From positions 1 through 64,000 of the forward strand of contig NZ_CADIJO010000009.1 of NCBI RefSeq assembly GCF_902859705.1: a stretch of 64,000 bases of DNA, read 5' to 3'. The position numbers and the translations under genes are program-made. The stretch is from Achromobacter deleyi (GTDB lineage Bacteria; Pseudomonadota; Gammaproteobacteria; Burkholderiales; Burkholderiaceae_B). This document shows positions 1-11,000 of this stretch, piece by piece; the stretch's first letter is position 1, and each line of letters begins with the position of its first letter. The notes beneath the pieces are model-generated. The model was not told where the DNA came from. It did not search any database and saw nothing but the letters and a program-made list of their open reading frames with translations.

Positions 1-2
1 CG

Positions 3-14
3 GGTCGATCATGA
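3..14 (+). CDS. C-terminal end of a gene overlapping gspM, probably gspL (partial)
   Basis: The frame at 3-14 reads Gly-Arg-Ser-stop, and its TGA overlaps the ATG of the GspM gene as ATGA. In T2SS operons gspL lies directly upstream of gspM, usually with this kind of overlap, so these bases are most likely the last codons of gspL. Only the overlap is visible; the identity is inferred from gene order. Confidence 0.4.
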   Translation, partial: GRS

Positions 15-688
15 CGCTGGCGCCGCCGCCTGGATCGCTGGGCCTGGCCACCGTCTGGCGCGGCCGATGGCGTGCGCGTTGGCGCGGCCAGGTCGATCGG
101 GGCGTGGCGGCCTGGTCGCGGCTGGCGGCCAGCGAACGGCGCCTGCTGGCGTTGTGCGCGGTGGTGGTGGCCGGCGCGGGCAGCTGGCTCGCGGTGATCG
201 AACCCGCGCTGGGACGTATTGAACGCAGCCGCGAAGAATTGCGGCGGCTGGAGCGTACGGGACGCGAGCTTCAGGACGTGCTGCGCCAGGCGGGTCCGGC
301 GCTTGCCGTAGTGGCCGACACAGTGGCCAACACGGCGGCCAACGCACCATTCACCGCACCGCCCACCGCCGTATCGGCGGATGCGCTGGACCGCTGGCTG
401 GACGCGGCGGGCCTGGCGGGGCGCTATCAAGTGGCGTGGGAGGACGGCGCCTGGCGCGTGACCTTCAAGCGCGCGCCCGCCGGGGCGGTGGCCGCCTGGC
501 TGCTGGCCGGCCCCGCGCCGCTACCGTTGGCGCTGGCGCAGGTGGCCTTGCAGCGCCAGGACCAAGCCGAAGCCGCCGACCCCGGCGTGGCGCCGGGCGA
601 AGGCCTGGCGGGCAGCGTATTGCTGCGGCCGCTTCTGCAAGCCCATCCGCGAACCGTTTCGCCCTCCGCCCTGCGAGCCGCCCCATGA
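11..688 (+). CDS. gspM: Type II secretion system protein M (GspM)
   Basis: This 225-residue inner-membrane protein has a cytoplasmic N-terminus rich in Arg and Trp, one membrane segment at about residues 45-65 ([19 protein letters not shown]), then a charged coiled region and a small periplasmic alpha/beta domain. That is the GspM layout. In the T2SS inner-membrane platform GspM binds GspL and helps anchor the GspE ATPase. Its stop overlaps the GspE start (ATGA at 685-688), so the two are translationally coupled. GspM sequences diverge strongly, so the call rests on topology, size and the adjacent gspE and gspF. Confidence 0.82.
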   Translation: MTLAPPPGSLGLATVWRGRWRARWRGQVDRGVAAWSRLAASERRLLALCAVVVAGAGSWLAVIEPALGRIERSREELRRLERTGRELQDVLRQAGPALAVVADTVANTAANAPFTAPPTAVSADALDRWLDAAGLAGRYQVAWEDGAWRVTFKRAPAGAVAAWLLAGPAPLPLALAQVALQRQDQAEAADPGVAPGEGLAGSVLLRPLLQAHPRTVSPSALRAAP

Positions 689-2133
689 ACGCCCGCGACC
701 CCAACGCCCCGCAGCCCAAGCTGCCCTATGCCTGGGCCCGCCAGCACCGGGCGCTGCTGCACTGGCTGGGCGGCGGCCTGGGCGAGCTGGTCATTACCCA
801 CCAGACGCCCGCCTGGGCCGTCAGCGAAGTGCGGCGCCGCCACGGCCCGCTGCCGCTGCGCCGGGTGCAGGACGCCGAACTGGACGGCCTGCTGGCCAGT
901 GCCTACGCCGATTCGGGCGATGCCGCGTCGGTGGTGGGCGCGGCCGAAAACGAAGTCGACCTGGACCGCCTGCTGCACGAGATGCCCGAGGTCACCGACC
1001 TGCTCGATGCGCAGGACGACGCGCCCGTCATCCGCATGATCAACGCGCTGTTCACCCAGGCCGCGCGCGACGGCGCCAGCGACATCCACATCGAACCCTA
1101 CGAAACCCATTCGGTGGTGCGCTATCGGGTGGACGGCGGGCTGCGCGACGTGGTCAGCCCGCGCAAGGCGCTGCACGCGGCGCTGATCTCGCGCATCAAG
1201 ATCATGGCGCACCTGGACATTGCCGAAAAACGCCTGCCGCAGGACGGCCGCATTGCGCTGCGGGTGGGCGGGCGGCCCATCGACATCCGCGTGTCCACGG
1301 TGCCCACCGGCCACGGCGAACGCGCGGTGCTGCGCCTGCTGGACAAGGAAGCCGGCCGGCTGCGCCTGGAAAAGCTGGGCATGGCGCCCGGCGTGCTGCA
1401 CGAGCTGGACCGCCTGGTGCACCAGCCCCACGGCATCGTGCTGGTGACCGGCCCCACCGGCAGCGGCAAGACCACCACGCTGTATGCGGCGCTGGGGCAG
1501 ATCGACGCGGCTACGTCCAATGTGCTGACCGTGGAAGACCCGGTGGAATACGACCTGCCGGGCATCAGCCAGATCCAGGTCAACGCCAAGATCGACATGA
1601 GCTTCGCGGTGGCGCTGCGGGCCATTTTGCGGCAGGACCCGGACGTCATCATGATCGGCGAGATCCGCGACCTGGAAACCGCCCAGATCGCGGTGCAGGC
1701 GTCGCTGACGGGCCACCTGGTGCTGGCCACGCTGCACACCAACGATGCGGTGTCGGCGTTGACGCGCCTGACCGACATGGGCGTGGAACGCTTCCTGCTC
1801 GCCTCGTCGTTGCTGGGCGTGCTGGCGCAGCGCCTGGTGCGGCGGCTGTGCCCGGATTGCCGCCGGCCGTCGGCGCAGGAACCGGGCCTGTTCGAGGCCG
1901 CGGGCTGCCCGGCCTGCAACCACACCGGCTATCGCGGCCGCACCGGCATCCACGAGCTTTACATCGTGGACGACGCGCAGCGCGGCCTGATTCACGAAGG
2001 CGCCGGTGAACAGCAACTGCGCGTGGCCGCGCAACAGGCCGGCATGAAACTGATGCGCGAAGACGGCGAGCGCTGGGTGCAGGGCGGCCAGACCTCGCGC
2101 GAGGAAATCATCCGCGTCACGCGGGACGGGTAG
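685..2133 (+). CDS. gspE: Type II secretion system ATPase GspE
   Basis: This 482-residue hexameric ATPase powers T2SS pseudopilus assembly from the cytoplasmic face of the inner membrane. Visible motifs are Walker [11 protein letters not shown] (about residue 256), Walker B/Asp-box [12 protein letters not shown] (about 320), a His-box segment [15 protein letters not shown], and the zinc-binding tetracysteine pair CPDC...CPAC near residues 389-410 that is typical of GspE/PilB. The reading frame is open further upstream to 436, but the start at 685 is preferred: it overlaps the gspM stop as ATGA and begins just before the N-terminal domain. The gene is followed after 8 bases by gspF. All catalytic motifs look intact. 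Confidence 0.95.
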   Translation: MNARDPNAPQPKLPYAWARQHRALLHWLGGGLGELVITHQTPAWAVSEVRRRHGPLPLRRVQDAELDGLLASAYADSGDAASVVGAAENEVDLDRLLHEMPEVTDLLDAQDDAPVIRMINALFTQAARDGASDIHIEPYETHSVVRYRVDGGLRDVVSPRKALHAALISRIKIMAHLDIAEKRLPQDGRIALRVGGRPIDIRVSTVPTGHGERAVLRLLDKEAGRLRLEKLGMAPGVLHELDRLVHQPHGIVLVTGPTGSGKTTTLYAALGQIDAATSNVLTVEDPVEYDLPGISQIQVNAKIDMSFAVALRAILRQDPDVIMIGEIRDLETAQIAVQASLTGHLVLATLHTNDAVSALTRLTDMGVERFLLASSLLGVLAQRLVRRLCPDCRRPSAQEPGLFEAAGCPACNHTGYRGRTGIHELYIVDDAQRGLIHEGAGEQQLRVAAQQAGMKLMREDGERWVQGGQTSREEIIRVTRDG

Positions 2134-2141
2134 GGCGCACG

Positions 2142-3350
2142 ATGCCGGACTTTCGCTTTGAAGCCGCGGATGCCGCGGGCAAGATCCAGCGCGGCGTGCT
2201 GACGGCCGACACGCCCCGTGCGGCGCGGGCGCAGTTGCGCGCACAAGGCCTGACCGCGCTGGCCGTGACGATGGCGGCGGCGCGTGGCGCCGGGTCGATC
2301 GAACTGTTTGCCGCCAAGCTGTCCGATAGCGACCTGGCCTGGGCCACGCGCCAGCTTGCCAGCCTGCTGGCCGCGGGCCTGCCGCTGGAAGGCGCGCTGT
2401 CGGCCACCGTCGAGCAGGCCGAAAAGAAACACATCGCCGACACGTTCTCCGGTGTGCGCGCCGACGTGCGCAGCGGCCAGCGCTTTTCCGATGCGCTGTC
2501 GGCGCGGCCGCGCGACTTTCCGCCCATCTACCGCGCGCTGATCAAGGCCGGCGAAGATTCCGGCGACCTGGCGCGCATCATGGAACGGCTGGCCGATTAC
2601 ATCGAAGAACGCAACGCGTTGCGCGCCAAGGTGCTGACGGCCTTCATCTACCCGGCCATCGTCGGCGTGGTGTCGATCTGCATCGTGGTGTTCCTGCTGG
2701 CCTACGTGGTGCCGCAGGTCGTCAGCGCGTTCTCGCAGGCGCGCCAGGAACTGCCGTGGATCACCCGTGCCATGCTGGCTGCCAGCGAGTACGTGCGCAC
2801 CTGGGGCGGCCTGAATGCGCTGGCTGCGGCGCTGCTGTTCGGGGTGTGGCGGCTGTCGCAACGCGCGCCCGCCGCGCGGCTGGCCTGGCACGCGCGCATC
2901 CTGCGCCTGCCGATGATCGGCCGCTTTGCGCTGGGCGTGAACACCGCGCGCTTTGCCGCCACGCTGGCCATTCTGTCGGATGCCGGCGTGCCGCTCTTGC
3001 GCGCGCTGGAAGCCGCCCGCCAGACGCTGGCCAACGACTGCCTGCGGCGCGCGGTGCAGGATGCCACCGAACGCATCGAAGGCGGTTCGGGCCTGGGCGC
3101 GGCGCTGCGCCAGCAGAAGGTATTTCCGCCGCTGCTGTGCCACCTGGTGGCCAGCGGCGAGAAGACCGGCACGCTGTCGCGCATGCTGGACCGGGCCGCG
3201 CAGACGCTGTCGGCCGACATCGAACGGCGCGCCATGGCGATGACCTCGATGCTCGAGCCGCTGATGATCCTGATCATGGGCGGCGTGGTGCTGACGATCG
3301 TGCTGGCGGTGATGCTGCCGATCATGGAAATCAACCAGATGGTGGGTTGA
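2142..3350 (+). CDS. gspF: Type II secretion system inner-membrane protein GspF
   Basis: This 402-residue polytopic platform protein begins MPDFRFEAADAAGKIQRG, the usual GspF opening. Two homologous T2SSF domains (about residues 65-190 and 270-390) contain the family's LLAAGLPLEGAL and LSDAGVPLLRAL motifs. Membrane segments lie near residues 165-190 and 220-240 and at the C-terminus (MILIMGGVVLTIVLAVMLPIM). Its length is normal for the family. It sits 8 bases after gspE. A perfect hairpin follows the stop, after which the T2SS gene order is broken by two candidate exported proteins and regulatory genes before the pseudopilins resume at 22094. Confidence 0.95.
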   Translation: MPDFRFEAADAAGKIQRGVLTADTPRAARAQLRAQGLTALAVTMAAARGAGSIELFAAKLSDSDLAWATRQLASLLAAGLPLEGALSATVEQAEKKHIADTFSGVRADVRSGQRFSDALSARPRDFPPIYRALIKAGEDSGDLARIMERLADYIEERNALRAKVLTAFIYPAIVGVVSICIVVFLLAYVVPQVVSAFSQARQELPWITRAMLAASEYVRTWGGLNALAAALLFGVWRLSQRAPAARLAWHARILRLPMIGRFALGVNTARFAATLAILSDAGVPLLRALEAARQTLANDCLRRAVQDATERIEGGSGLGAALRQQKVFPPLLCHLVASGEKTGTLSRMLDRAAQTLSADIERRAMAMTSMLEPLMILIMGGVVLTIVLAVMLPIMEINQMVG

Positions 3351-3351
3351 A

Positions 3352-3373
3352 AAGCGCCTTCAAAAAGGCGCTT
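3352..3373 (+). terminator. Hairpin after gspF, possible terminator or attenuator
   Basis: Nine-base arms AAGCGCCTT (3352-3360) and AAGGCGCTT (3365-3373) pair perfectly around a CAAA loop, two bases after the gspF stop. There is no T-tract, so it may act as an attenuator or processing site rather than a strong terminator. Confidence 0.45.
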
Positions 3374-3410
3374 CGCGCACACGCAAGACTCCGCACATCT
3401 CCGCACATTC

Positions 3411-3455
3411 TTACCCGACTCCACACCTTTTTTCCCTGCGCTGTCACCTCGTTTA
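3411..3455 (+). promoter_or_regulatory. Shared 45-bp promoter-like block, copy A
   Basis: This block matches 4925-4969 at 37 of 45 positions with no gaps. The shared core is CTCCACACCTTTTTTCCC, then TGTCA starting 23 bases after the core start, then TTTA starting 33 bases after it. Copy A lies 120 bases upstream of the PstS-like gene and copy B 41 bases upstream of the haemagglutinin gene. Such conservation between two unrelated genes implies one transcription factor or alternative sigma factor. The ECF sigma genes in the same locus are the obvious candidates, but that is inference. Confidence 0.55.
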
Positions 3456-3575
3456 TTCAACATGGCTTCAACGCATCAGGCAGGTCTTTGCAGAGTGCCG
3501 CCGGATGCGTTCTCGGGTCCATCTGTTCTTTTCTCCACAAGCAGTTCTCTCCTAAACGAGTGCAAGGAGCAAGAC

Positions 3576-4793
3576 ATGTTCAATCGCAATTCCCTGGTCG
3601 CCGCGCTGTCGGCGGTCGGCATGCTGTCCCTGTCGGGCGCTGCCCTGGCGCAACAGGTCGTGGTCTCGGGCGGCGCCACGCTGCCCCAGCCGCTGTACCA
3701 GGACGAAATCACCAACTTCCCGGCCCCGTCGTTCTATTCGTACGTCGGCACCGGCAGCGGCACCGGCAAGACGGCCTTCCTGGGCAACACCCCGGCGTCC
3801 TTCGGCCGCACCGGCGCCGTGCACTGGATCGGCAGCGATTCCATCCTGACCGCCGCGCAGATCTCCGACTACCTGACGACCGGCCTGGGCAAGATCGGCA
3901 ACCCGGTCGGCCATGGTCCGCTGATCCAGATCCCGTCGGTGGGCACGCCCGTCACGATTTCGTACAAGGGCCCCACGGCCGACGTCACGCTGAGCAAGGC
4001 GCAACTGTGCGGCGTGATCTCGGGCAAGTACACCAAGTGGAGCCAGGTCGGCGTCACCGTGGCCGCTTCGCTGGATGACTTCAAGGTCGTCTATCGCAGC
4101 GACAGCAGCGGCACCACCGAACTGCTGACCCGCCACCTGCAAGCCGTGTGCGGCGGCGATTCGCCCATCGCCTTCTCGGGCAAGAGCACGTTCAACCAGG
4201 AATTCCCGGGCAACGCCGCTCCCGCCAACTTCATCAGCGCCAGCGGCAGCGGCGGCGTCGCCACCGCCATCGCCGCTGAAACGTCGGCCATCACCTACCT
4301 GAGCCCGGACCCCCAGTTCACGGTCGCGCTCAAGCAGGCCTCGCTGACCAACTTCAACAACGGCACCACCTACACGCCCAGCGCGGCCAACGTCAGCACG
4401 GCACTGAGCAGCACCGCCGCGTTGCCGACCGCTGCCGGTCCGGTGGAACGCAACCCGGCTGGCGCTGATTGGGCCAACCCCAACAACCAGGGCAACCCGT
4501 TCAACTGGATCCGTTCGTCGGTCAACCCGGGCGCCGGCTACCCGATCGTGGGCACCACCAACTTCGTGTTGAGCCAGTGCTACACCGATCCGGCCGTCAC
4601 CGCCGCGGTCAAGGACTTCCTGACCCGTCACTACGCCGCCAACAACACCTACCCGGCCAACCACTTGCTGGTGCCGCTGGCCCCCGCCAACCGCACGCGC
4701 GTCCTGAACGCGTTCGTGACCGGCACCGGCAGCACGGCCAACCTGAACGTCGGCAACGCCACCGTCTGCGGCAGCTACGCCGGCCGCGGTTGA
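3576..4793 (+). CDS. PstS/DING-like periplasmic or secreted substrate-binding protein
   Basis: This 405-residue protein has a clear Sec signal peptide (NSLVAALSAVGMLSLSGAALA, about residues 5-25). The mature part opens QVVVSGGATLPQPLY and contains FKVVYRSDSSGTTELLTRHL, the SGTT phosphate-loop style motif of PstS and DING proteins. No phosphate ABC transporter genes are near. Instead it lies between gspF and a giant haemagglutinin and shares a promoter block with the latter, which suggests it is a secreted T2SS cargo, as LapA-type DING proteins are in Pseudomonas. The start at 3576 is chosen over upstream in-frame codons because AAGGAG (3563-3568) precedes it and the signal peptide follows directly. 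Ligand and export route are inferred. Confidence 0.75.
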   Translation: MFNRNSLVAALSAVGMLSLSGAALAQQVVVSGGATLPQPLYQDEITNFPAPSFYSYVGTGSGTGKTAFLGNTPASFGRTGAVHWIGSDSILTAAQISDYLTTGLGKIGNPVGHGPLIQIPSVGTPVTISYKGPTADVTLSKAQLCGVISGKYTKWSQVGVTVAASLDDFKVVYRSDSSGTTELLTRHLQAVCGGDSPIAFSGKSTFNQEFPGNAAPANFISASGSGGVATAIAAETSAITYLSPDPQFTVALKQASLTNFNNGTTYTPSAANVSTALSSTAALPTAAGPVERNPAGADWANPNNQGNPFNWIRSSVNPGAGYPIVGTTNFVLSQCYTDPAVTAAVKDFLTRHYAANNTYPANHLLVPLAPANRTRVLNAFVTGTGSTANLNVGNATVCGSYAGRG

Positions 4794-4873
4794 TGTGACA
4801 CCGACAGGACCGGCCACGGCCTGCCGCCACGGCAGGGCGTGACGGGCCAGGGGCGAGGCGACCCGCGCAGCAG

Positions 4874-4893
4874 CGGGGGCTTCGCCCCTTTTC
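4874..4893 (+). terminator. Rho-independent terminator after the PstS-like gene
   Basis: GGGGC (4876-4880), a TTC loop and GCCCC (4884-4888) are followed by TTTTC. This separates the PstS-like gene from the haemagglutinin gene and agrees with each having its own copy of the promoter-like block. Confidence 0.55.
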
Positions 4894-4924
4894 ATTGCGG
4901 CAGAGCTGGCGCGGCGCGCCATTG

Positions 4925-4969
4925 TTACCGCACTCCACACCTTTTTTCCCCGCCGTGTCATCTGATTTA
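4925..4969 (+). promoter_or_regulatory. Shared 45-bp promoter-like block, copy B
   Basis: This is the second copy of the block at 3411-3455, with the same internal spacing of core, TGTCA and TTTA elements. It ends 41 bases before the ATG of the giant haemagglutinin, a normal distance for a promoter. The TGTCA element could be part of an ECF-type -10 and the CCACACC...TTTCCC part a -35 or activator site; this is a guess from position. Confidence 0.55.
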
Positions 4970-5010
4970 CACATCATTCTGCATGGCAAGGCACCCCAGA
5001 GACGACAGGC

Positions 5011-8000
5011 ATGAATCGACAGGCAGGCAAGGCAGGCTACGGCAGCAAGGGCAATCTTCAGGGCGAGCGGACAGGCAGGCGGCAGCGCCTGCGCCGCGAC
5101 GCGCCCCGGTTCCGCCTGGCGCCCGCCATGCAGGCGCTGGTGCTGGCGTTGTCCGCCGGGCCAGCGTTGGCGGCCGGGCCCGCGTTCGGCCCGGGCTGGT
5201 TTTCCGACAAGCGCGCCACCCAGGCCCAGACCGCCGCGACGGGCCGGCTGCCGGGCGGCGGCCTGGCGGGCATTCCGTCGACCCTGCGCGACCAGCAGCG
5301 CGCCAATGAACAGTTGCAGCGTTCGCTCGCCAACCTGAACCGGGGCGCGGCCGCGATCGCGGCGCAGCAGGCGGCCCAGGCCGCCGCCCGGCAGGCTGCG
5401 CTGAACGCGCCGTCCGCGCCGGACGGCTTGGCCGAAGGCGGCCTGAAGGTGGATGCCAACCCGCTGACGGCGGGCTGGATCAACGCCCGCGCCTTGACGC
5501 CCGACTCGCAAGCCCAGGTCAATGGCCGCACCGTCGTCACCGTGGCGCAGACGGCGGACAAGGCGATCCTGAACTGGGAAACCTTCAACGTGGGCCGCAA
5601 CACCACCGTGGCGTTCCAGCAGCAGGCCGCCTGGTCGGTGCTCAACCGGGTCAACGACCCGCAGGCCCGGCCCAGCCAGATCCAGGGGCAGATCGACGCG
5701 CCGGGCACGGTCATGGTGGTCAATCGCAACGGCATCGTCTTCAGCGGCAGCAGCCAGGTCAATGTGCGCAACCTGGTGGCCGCGGCCGTGGGCATCAGCG
5801 ACGACCAATTCCGCAAGGGCCTGTACAGCGACAAGACCGGGACGGGCGCGGCCGAACGCTACACCCCCAGTTTCGGCAACGATCTGACCGGCCAGGGCGA
5901 TGCCGCCCGCGCCGGCAATGCCACGGGCGACGTGCGGGTCGAGGCCGGCGCGCGTATCCAGACGGCGGCGCCGGGCTCGGTGACGCAAGGCGGCGGCTAT
6001 GTGCTGCTGCTGGGGCGCGAGGCCCACAACGCCGGCCAGATATCGGCGCCGGGCGGGCAGGCCACGTTGGCGGCAGGCGATACCTTCATCATCCGCCGCG
6101 GGCTGGCGTCGGACGCCAACGGCTTGTCCACGACGCGCGGCAATGAGGTCTCGGCGCGCCGCAATGCCGCCAGCCAGGCGGGCCTGGCGGTCAACAGTGG
6201 TTTGATCCAGGCTCCGGTGGGCGACATCACGCTGACCGGGCACGACGTGCGTCAGCTGGGCGTGGCGGTGTCGACGACCACGGTGACGACGCGCGGCACG
6301 GTGCATCTGCTGAACTCGGCCACGGACGCGTCGGGCAGCATCGTGCTGGGGCAGGATTCCACCACGATGATCCTGCTGCAGGACAACGGCGCCACGGCGC
6401 TGGACGCGCAGCGCGAAGCCGCCATGCGTGCGCCGGCGGCGGGCCAGGCGGACCCCTATCGCCAGGCAGGCCAGGCGTTCGACCACCTGAGCGCCTTGCC
6501 GGATCGCGGCGACCAGTCGCGCATCGAAATCACCAGCGGCGGCACGGTGCAGGCGCAGGGCGGCGCCCTGGCGCTGGCCACGGGCGGCCAGGTGGCCGTG
6601 GCCGCCGTGCGCCGTACCCAGCTCGATGACGGCGCCATCCTGGATGTGGCCGGCGCGGTGGGCGTGAAAGTGGCCATGGAGGCCAACAACCTGAAGGTGA
6701 ACATCCAGGGCAACGAGCTGCGCGATGCCCCGGTCAATCGCGATGGCAACGGGCTGAACAACGGCAACGTCTGGGTCGACCGGCGCGCGCTGGTGCAGGT
6801 GGCCAAGGGCGTGAACGGCTACGAGCGCGAACGCTGGTACACCGCGGGCGGGCTGCTGGAAGTGGGCGGCTACCTGGGCACATCGGGCCATGGCATCGGC
6901 GAATGGGCGGCCATTGGCGGCACCGTCACGGTGGAAGGCGGCGAACTGGTCACGCGGCCGGGCTCGCTGATCAATATCTCGGGCGGCACGCTGGACGTGG
7001 CCAGCGGCTACATCAACCAGAGCTGGCTGCGCGGCGATGATGGCCGCCTGTACGAGGTGTCGCGTGCCCCCGGGGACCTGCTCTACAAGGGGCTGTACCG
7101 CGGCTTCGAAGACACCCACGGGCGCTGGGGCCAGAACGCCACCCGCTATTTCTACAACGCCTTGCTGGCGCCAACACGCCGCTTTGAAGACGGCTACACG
7201 GCCGGGCGCGATGCGGGGCGCCTGGTCGTCGGCACGCGCAGCGCCGTGATCGAAGGCAGCATCGTGGGCGAGGCGTTCCAGGGCGAACGCCAGGTGCAGG
7301 CGCGCCAGGCCATCGATGCGGGGTTGCGCCAGCAGACCGGCTACCAGCAGTCGCAGCTGGCGCGCGCTTTGGCCGGCCAGCTGGTGCTGGGCCGCTACGT
7401 GGCCAATCAGGTCACGGCCAATGGCGTGACGACCTCGGGCTATGACCTGGCCGCCGCCACGCGGCAGATCGTGTTCGGGCAGGCCGGCGCGCCGATGGCC
7501 GCAGCTCTGGGCCTGGGTGACGCCTTGCCGGCGGACAGGCGCGATGCGATCTGGCTGGATGCCGGGGCGTTGAGCCGGTTGGGCTTGGGCCAGGTCACGG
7601 CGGTGGCCAGCGGCAATGTGGCGGTCGACCATGCGCTGGCGGTGGCGGACGGCGGCGCGATCGCGCTGCATGCGCCCCAGGTGGATATCCGCGCCGACCT
7701 GAGCGCGCGCGGCGGCCAGCTGACCGCTGGCAACGTGATACAGGGCGTGGTGCGCGAGGCGTTCCTGGCCCCGGCTGCCGATACGTCCGCCAGCGTGCGC
7801 GTCGCGCCGGGCGTGGTGCTGGACGTGAGCGGCGTCTGGGCGAACCTGCTGCGCAATCCGGAAGCCGCGGGCGCCGCGGCGTACCGCGATGGCGGCCGGA
7901 TTGCCCTGCGCAGCACCGGCGCCGTGGCCGTTGCCGACGGCAGCGTGCTGGACGCGGCCTCGGGCGCCACGCTGGGCGTGAACGGCAAACTGGCGGGCGG

Positions 8001-11000
8001 CAAGGGCGGCGACATCACGCTTGAAATGGCGCGGCCGGACGGCAGTACGCCGGGGCCGGGTGTGGTCGGCGTGACGTTGGACGGCGTGGTGCGCGGGTTT
8101 GGCGTGACGGGCGGCGGCACCTTGCGCCTGTCCAGTGCCAGCGTCCTCATCGACGACCGCGGCGACGCCGTGGCGCAGCCCGGCGGCATCGTGCTGCGCA
8201 GCGCGTTGTTCAGCACGGGATTCTCGCGCTATGACATCAACGGCGACGCCAGCCTGACGGTCGCCGACGGCACGACGCTTGCGGTGACCATGCCGGTCTA
8301 CCGGCCGCTGGCCGACACGCCGGATGCCGCCCCGGCATGGGCCGCCTCGGCATGGGCCGCCCCGACAACCACGGCGCAGGCGATGGCGTTGTGGACGCCG
8401 CCGCTGTTCAAGGAAGACCCGAAGACGGGGCGGATGACCCAACGCGCGGGCGCCAGCCTGTCGCTCAGCGCCTTTGCCCGCAAAGACGCATTGCCCGAAG
8501 GCGTGCTGCGGATCGGCCGGGACGCGCGGATCGAGGTGGACCCCGGCCAGGCGATACGCCTGCAATCGCGCGGCCAGATGCAGCTCCAGGGCACGCTGCG
8601 CGCACCCGGCGGGCAGATCGTGGTGGCGCGCGGCGCCGATCCCGTGGCCGACGCGCAGCAGGGCGGCCTGCCGAATTCGGTGTGGATCGATGGCGGGGCC
8701 TGGCTCGATGTGGCGGGCATTGCCGCCACCGCGGTCGATGCGCGCGGCCGGCGCTATGGCCTGCAGCGCGATGGCGGCCGCATCGCCATCGATGGTGAAT
8801 TCGTGGTGGTCCGGCCCGGCGCGCGGTTGGACGCGTCGGGTTCGCGCATGACGGTGGACGTGGCGCAGGACGACGGTGCAGGCGCGGGCCCGCGTCTGGT
8901 CGGGGGCAACGGCGGCGAGATTTCGCTCAGTGCCACGGCCGGTCTGTACCTGGATGGCGCGCTGGTGGCCGCCGCCGGGGCGCCGGCCGCGGCGGGCGGC
9001 AAGCTGTCGGTGACGCTGGAGACCCCGCTGTACGCCGCCGGCACGTCGGATGCCCTGTTGCGGCCGCGGGAATTGACGGTCGCGCAGATTGCCGGCCCCA
9101 GCCTGCTGCCGCAGGATGCCACGGTGGCGACGGCCGGGTTGGTCTACGGCCAGGGGCGCATCGGCGTGGACCAGATCGCCGCGGGCGGCTTTGACGACGT
9201 GGCCTTGTTCGCCCGTGATCTCCTGACCTTCGACGGTGACGTCACCTTGTCGGCCCGGCATGCCATCAGCCTGTACGAAGGCGCGTTGGGCAATACGCAG
9301 GCGGGCGGCGTGGTGCGCATCGATGCGCCTTACGTGCTCTTGAGCGGCCGCAGCAACCACGTGCCGCAGGTGCAGCAGCCCGTCAGCGCCAGCCTGAACG
9401 ACTGGGCCCCTTCGGCGCAGGCGTCGGCGGCGCGGCTGCTGGTGCATGCCAACCAGATCGACATCCGCAACCGCGTCAACACCGGCATGGCCGGCGCGGC
9501 CTTGCTGAACAACGGCGCGCGGCTCGCTGTGGACCGCCGCGGCTACGACAGCGTGGAACTGCGCAGCCAGGGCGACCTGCGCTTCCTGCCGGCCGACAAC
9601 GCCGCCAGCACCCGGCTGGGCGGCGTGTCCAACGCCAGCGCCTTCCAGACGGCGGGTGACCTGCTGCTGGCGGCGCAGCGCATCTATCCGGCCACGGGCA
9701 GTGTGGGTGTCGCCGTGGCGGGCTGGCTGGCCAGCGGCCGCTACGACGAAGCGCGCGCCATCCGGGTGGAAGGCGTTTCCGGGCCGCTGGCGCGCGTGGC
9801 GCCGCTGTCCGCGATGGGGTCGCTGATCCTGAACGCGCCGAATGTCGAGCAGGGCGGGGCGTTGTACGCGCCGCTGGGCGTCATTCAGTTGGGCATCAAC
9901 ACCGCGGGCGCCTCGCAGGCGGTCAGGCTGCTGGGCGGCAGCCTGACGTCCGTCAGCGCGGCCGGGCTGACCATTCCCTACGGCGGCACGACCGACGGAT
10001 TGAGCTATCAGTACCAGGGCGTCGCGGTCGAGGCCGTGGGGGTCGGCGGCATGGCTTTCCAGGGCCTGGCGCGCGGCGTGTCGCTGGCCGCCGACCATGT
10101 GGCCGTCGACACGGGGGCGGTGATCGACCTGTCTGGCGGCGGGGTGCTGGCGGGCGCAGCGTTCGTCAGCGGCCGCGGCGGGTCGACCGACCCGCTGTTC
10201 CATCCCTTGCCGCGCTTTGATGCGGCCAGCGGGCGCTTTGACCTGCCCGCGTTGGCTGACCGGCCGGTCTACGCCATTCTGCCGGGCCTGGCGGACAGCT
10301 ATGCGCCCGTGGCGCCGCGCGACAGCGCGGCGGGCTACGCGGGGTCTCGCCCGCGCGCGGGGGAAACGATCACGCTCGGGCCGGGCATTCCTGGCTTGCC
10401 GGCGGGCACCTATACGCTGCTGCCGTCCTATTACGCGCTGCTGCCGGGCGCCTTCCGGATCGAACTGGGCCAAGGCGGGCTGGCCGGCGCCGCGCAAGGC
10501 GTGCGAGGCGGATCGTGGTCCGTGTCGGCGGTGCGCGGCCTGGCCCACACCGGCACGCAGGACGCGCTGCCGCGGCAGGCGCTGGTGACACCGGGCGAGG
10601 TGCTGCGGCGCCACGCTCAGTACAACGAGACGGACTACGCGGCCTTTGTACTGGCCGACGCCGCGCGCCGAGGGCAGCCGCGCACGATGCTGCCTTCTGA
10701 CGCCGCGACGCTGGAGTTCTACTACGGCGGCAACCCCGCCGCGAGCCAGACGCCGGCCTTGCGCTTTGATGGCCTGGCGCGTTTCGGCCGGGGCGAAGGC
10801 GGCTATGGCGGCCAACTGCTGGTGCGCACCAACGGCGCGGCGGTGGAAATCGTCAGCGCCGATCGCAGCCCCGGTTTTGCCGGCGTGTCGCTGCGCGACG
10901 CGGACCTGAATGCCGTGGGCGCCAGCCGGATATCGCTGGGTGGATGGCTGTATCAACCGGTACGGGGCGCCGACCTGCGCCTGACCAGCCGCACCTTGGG

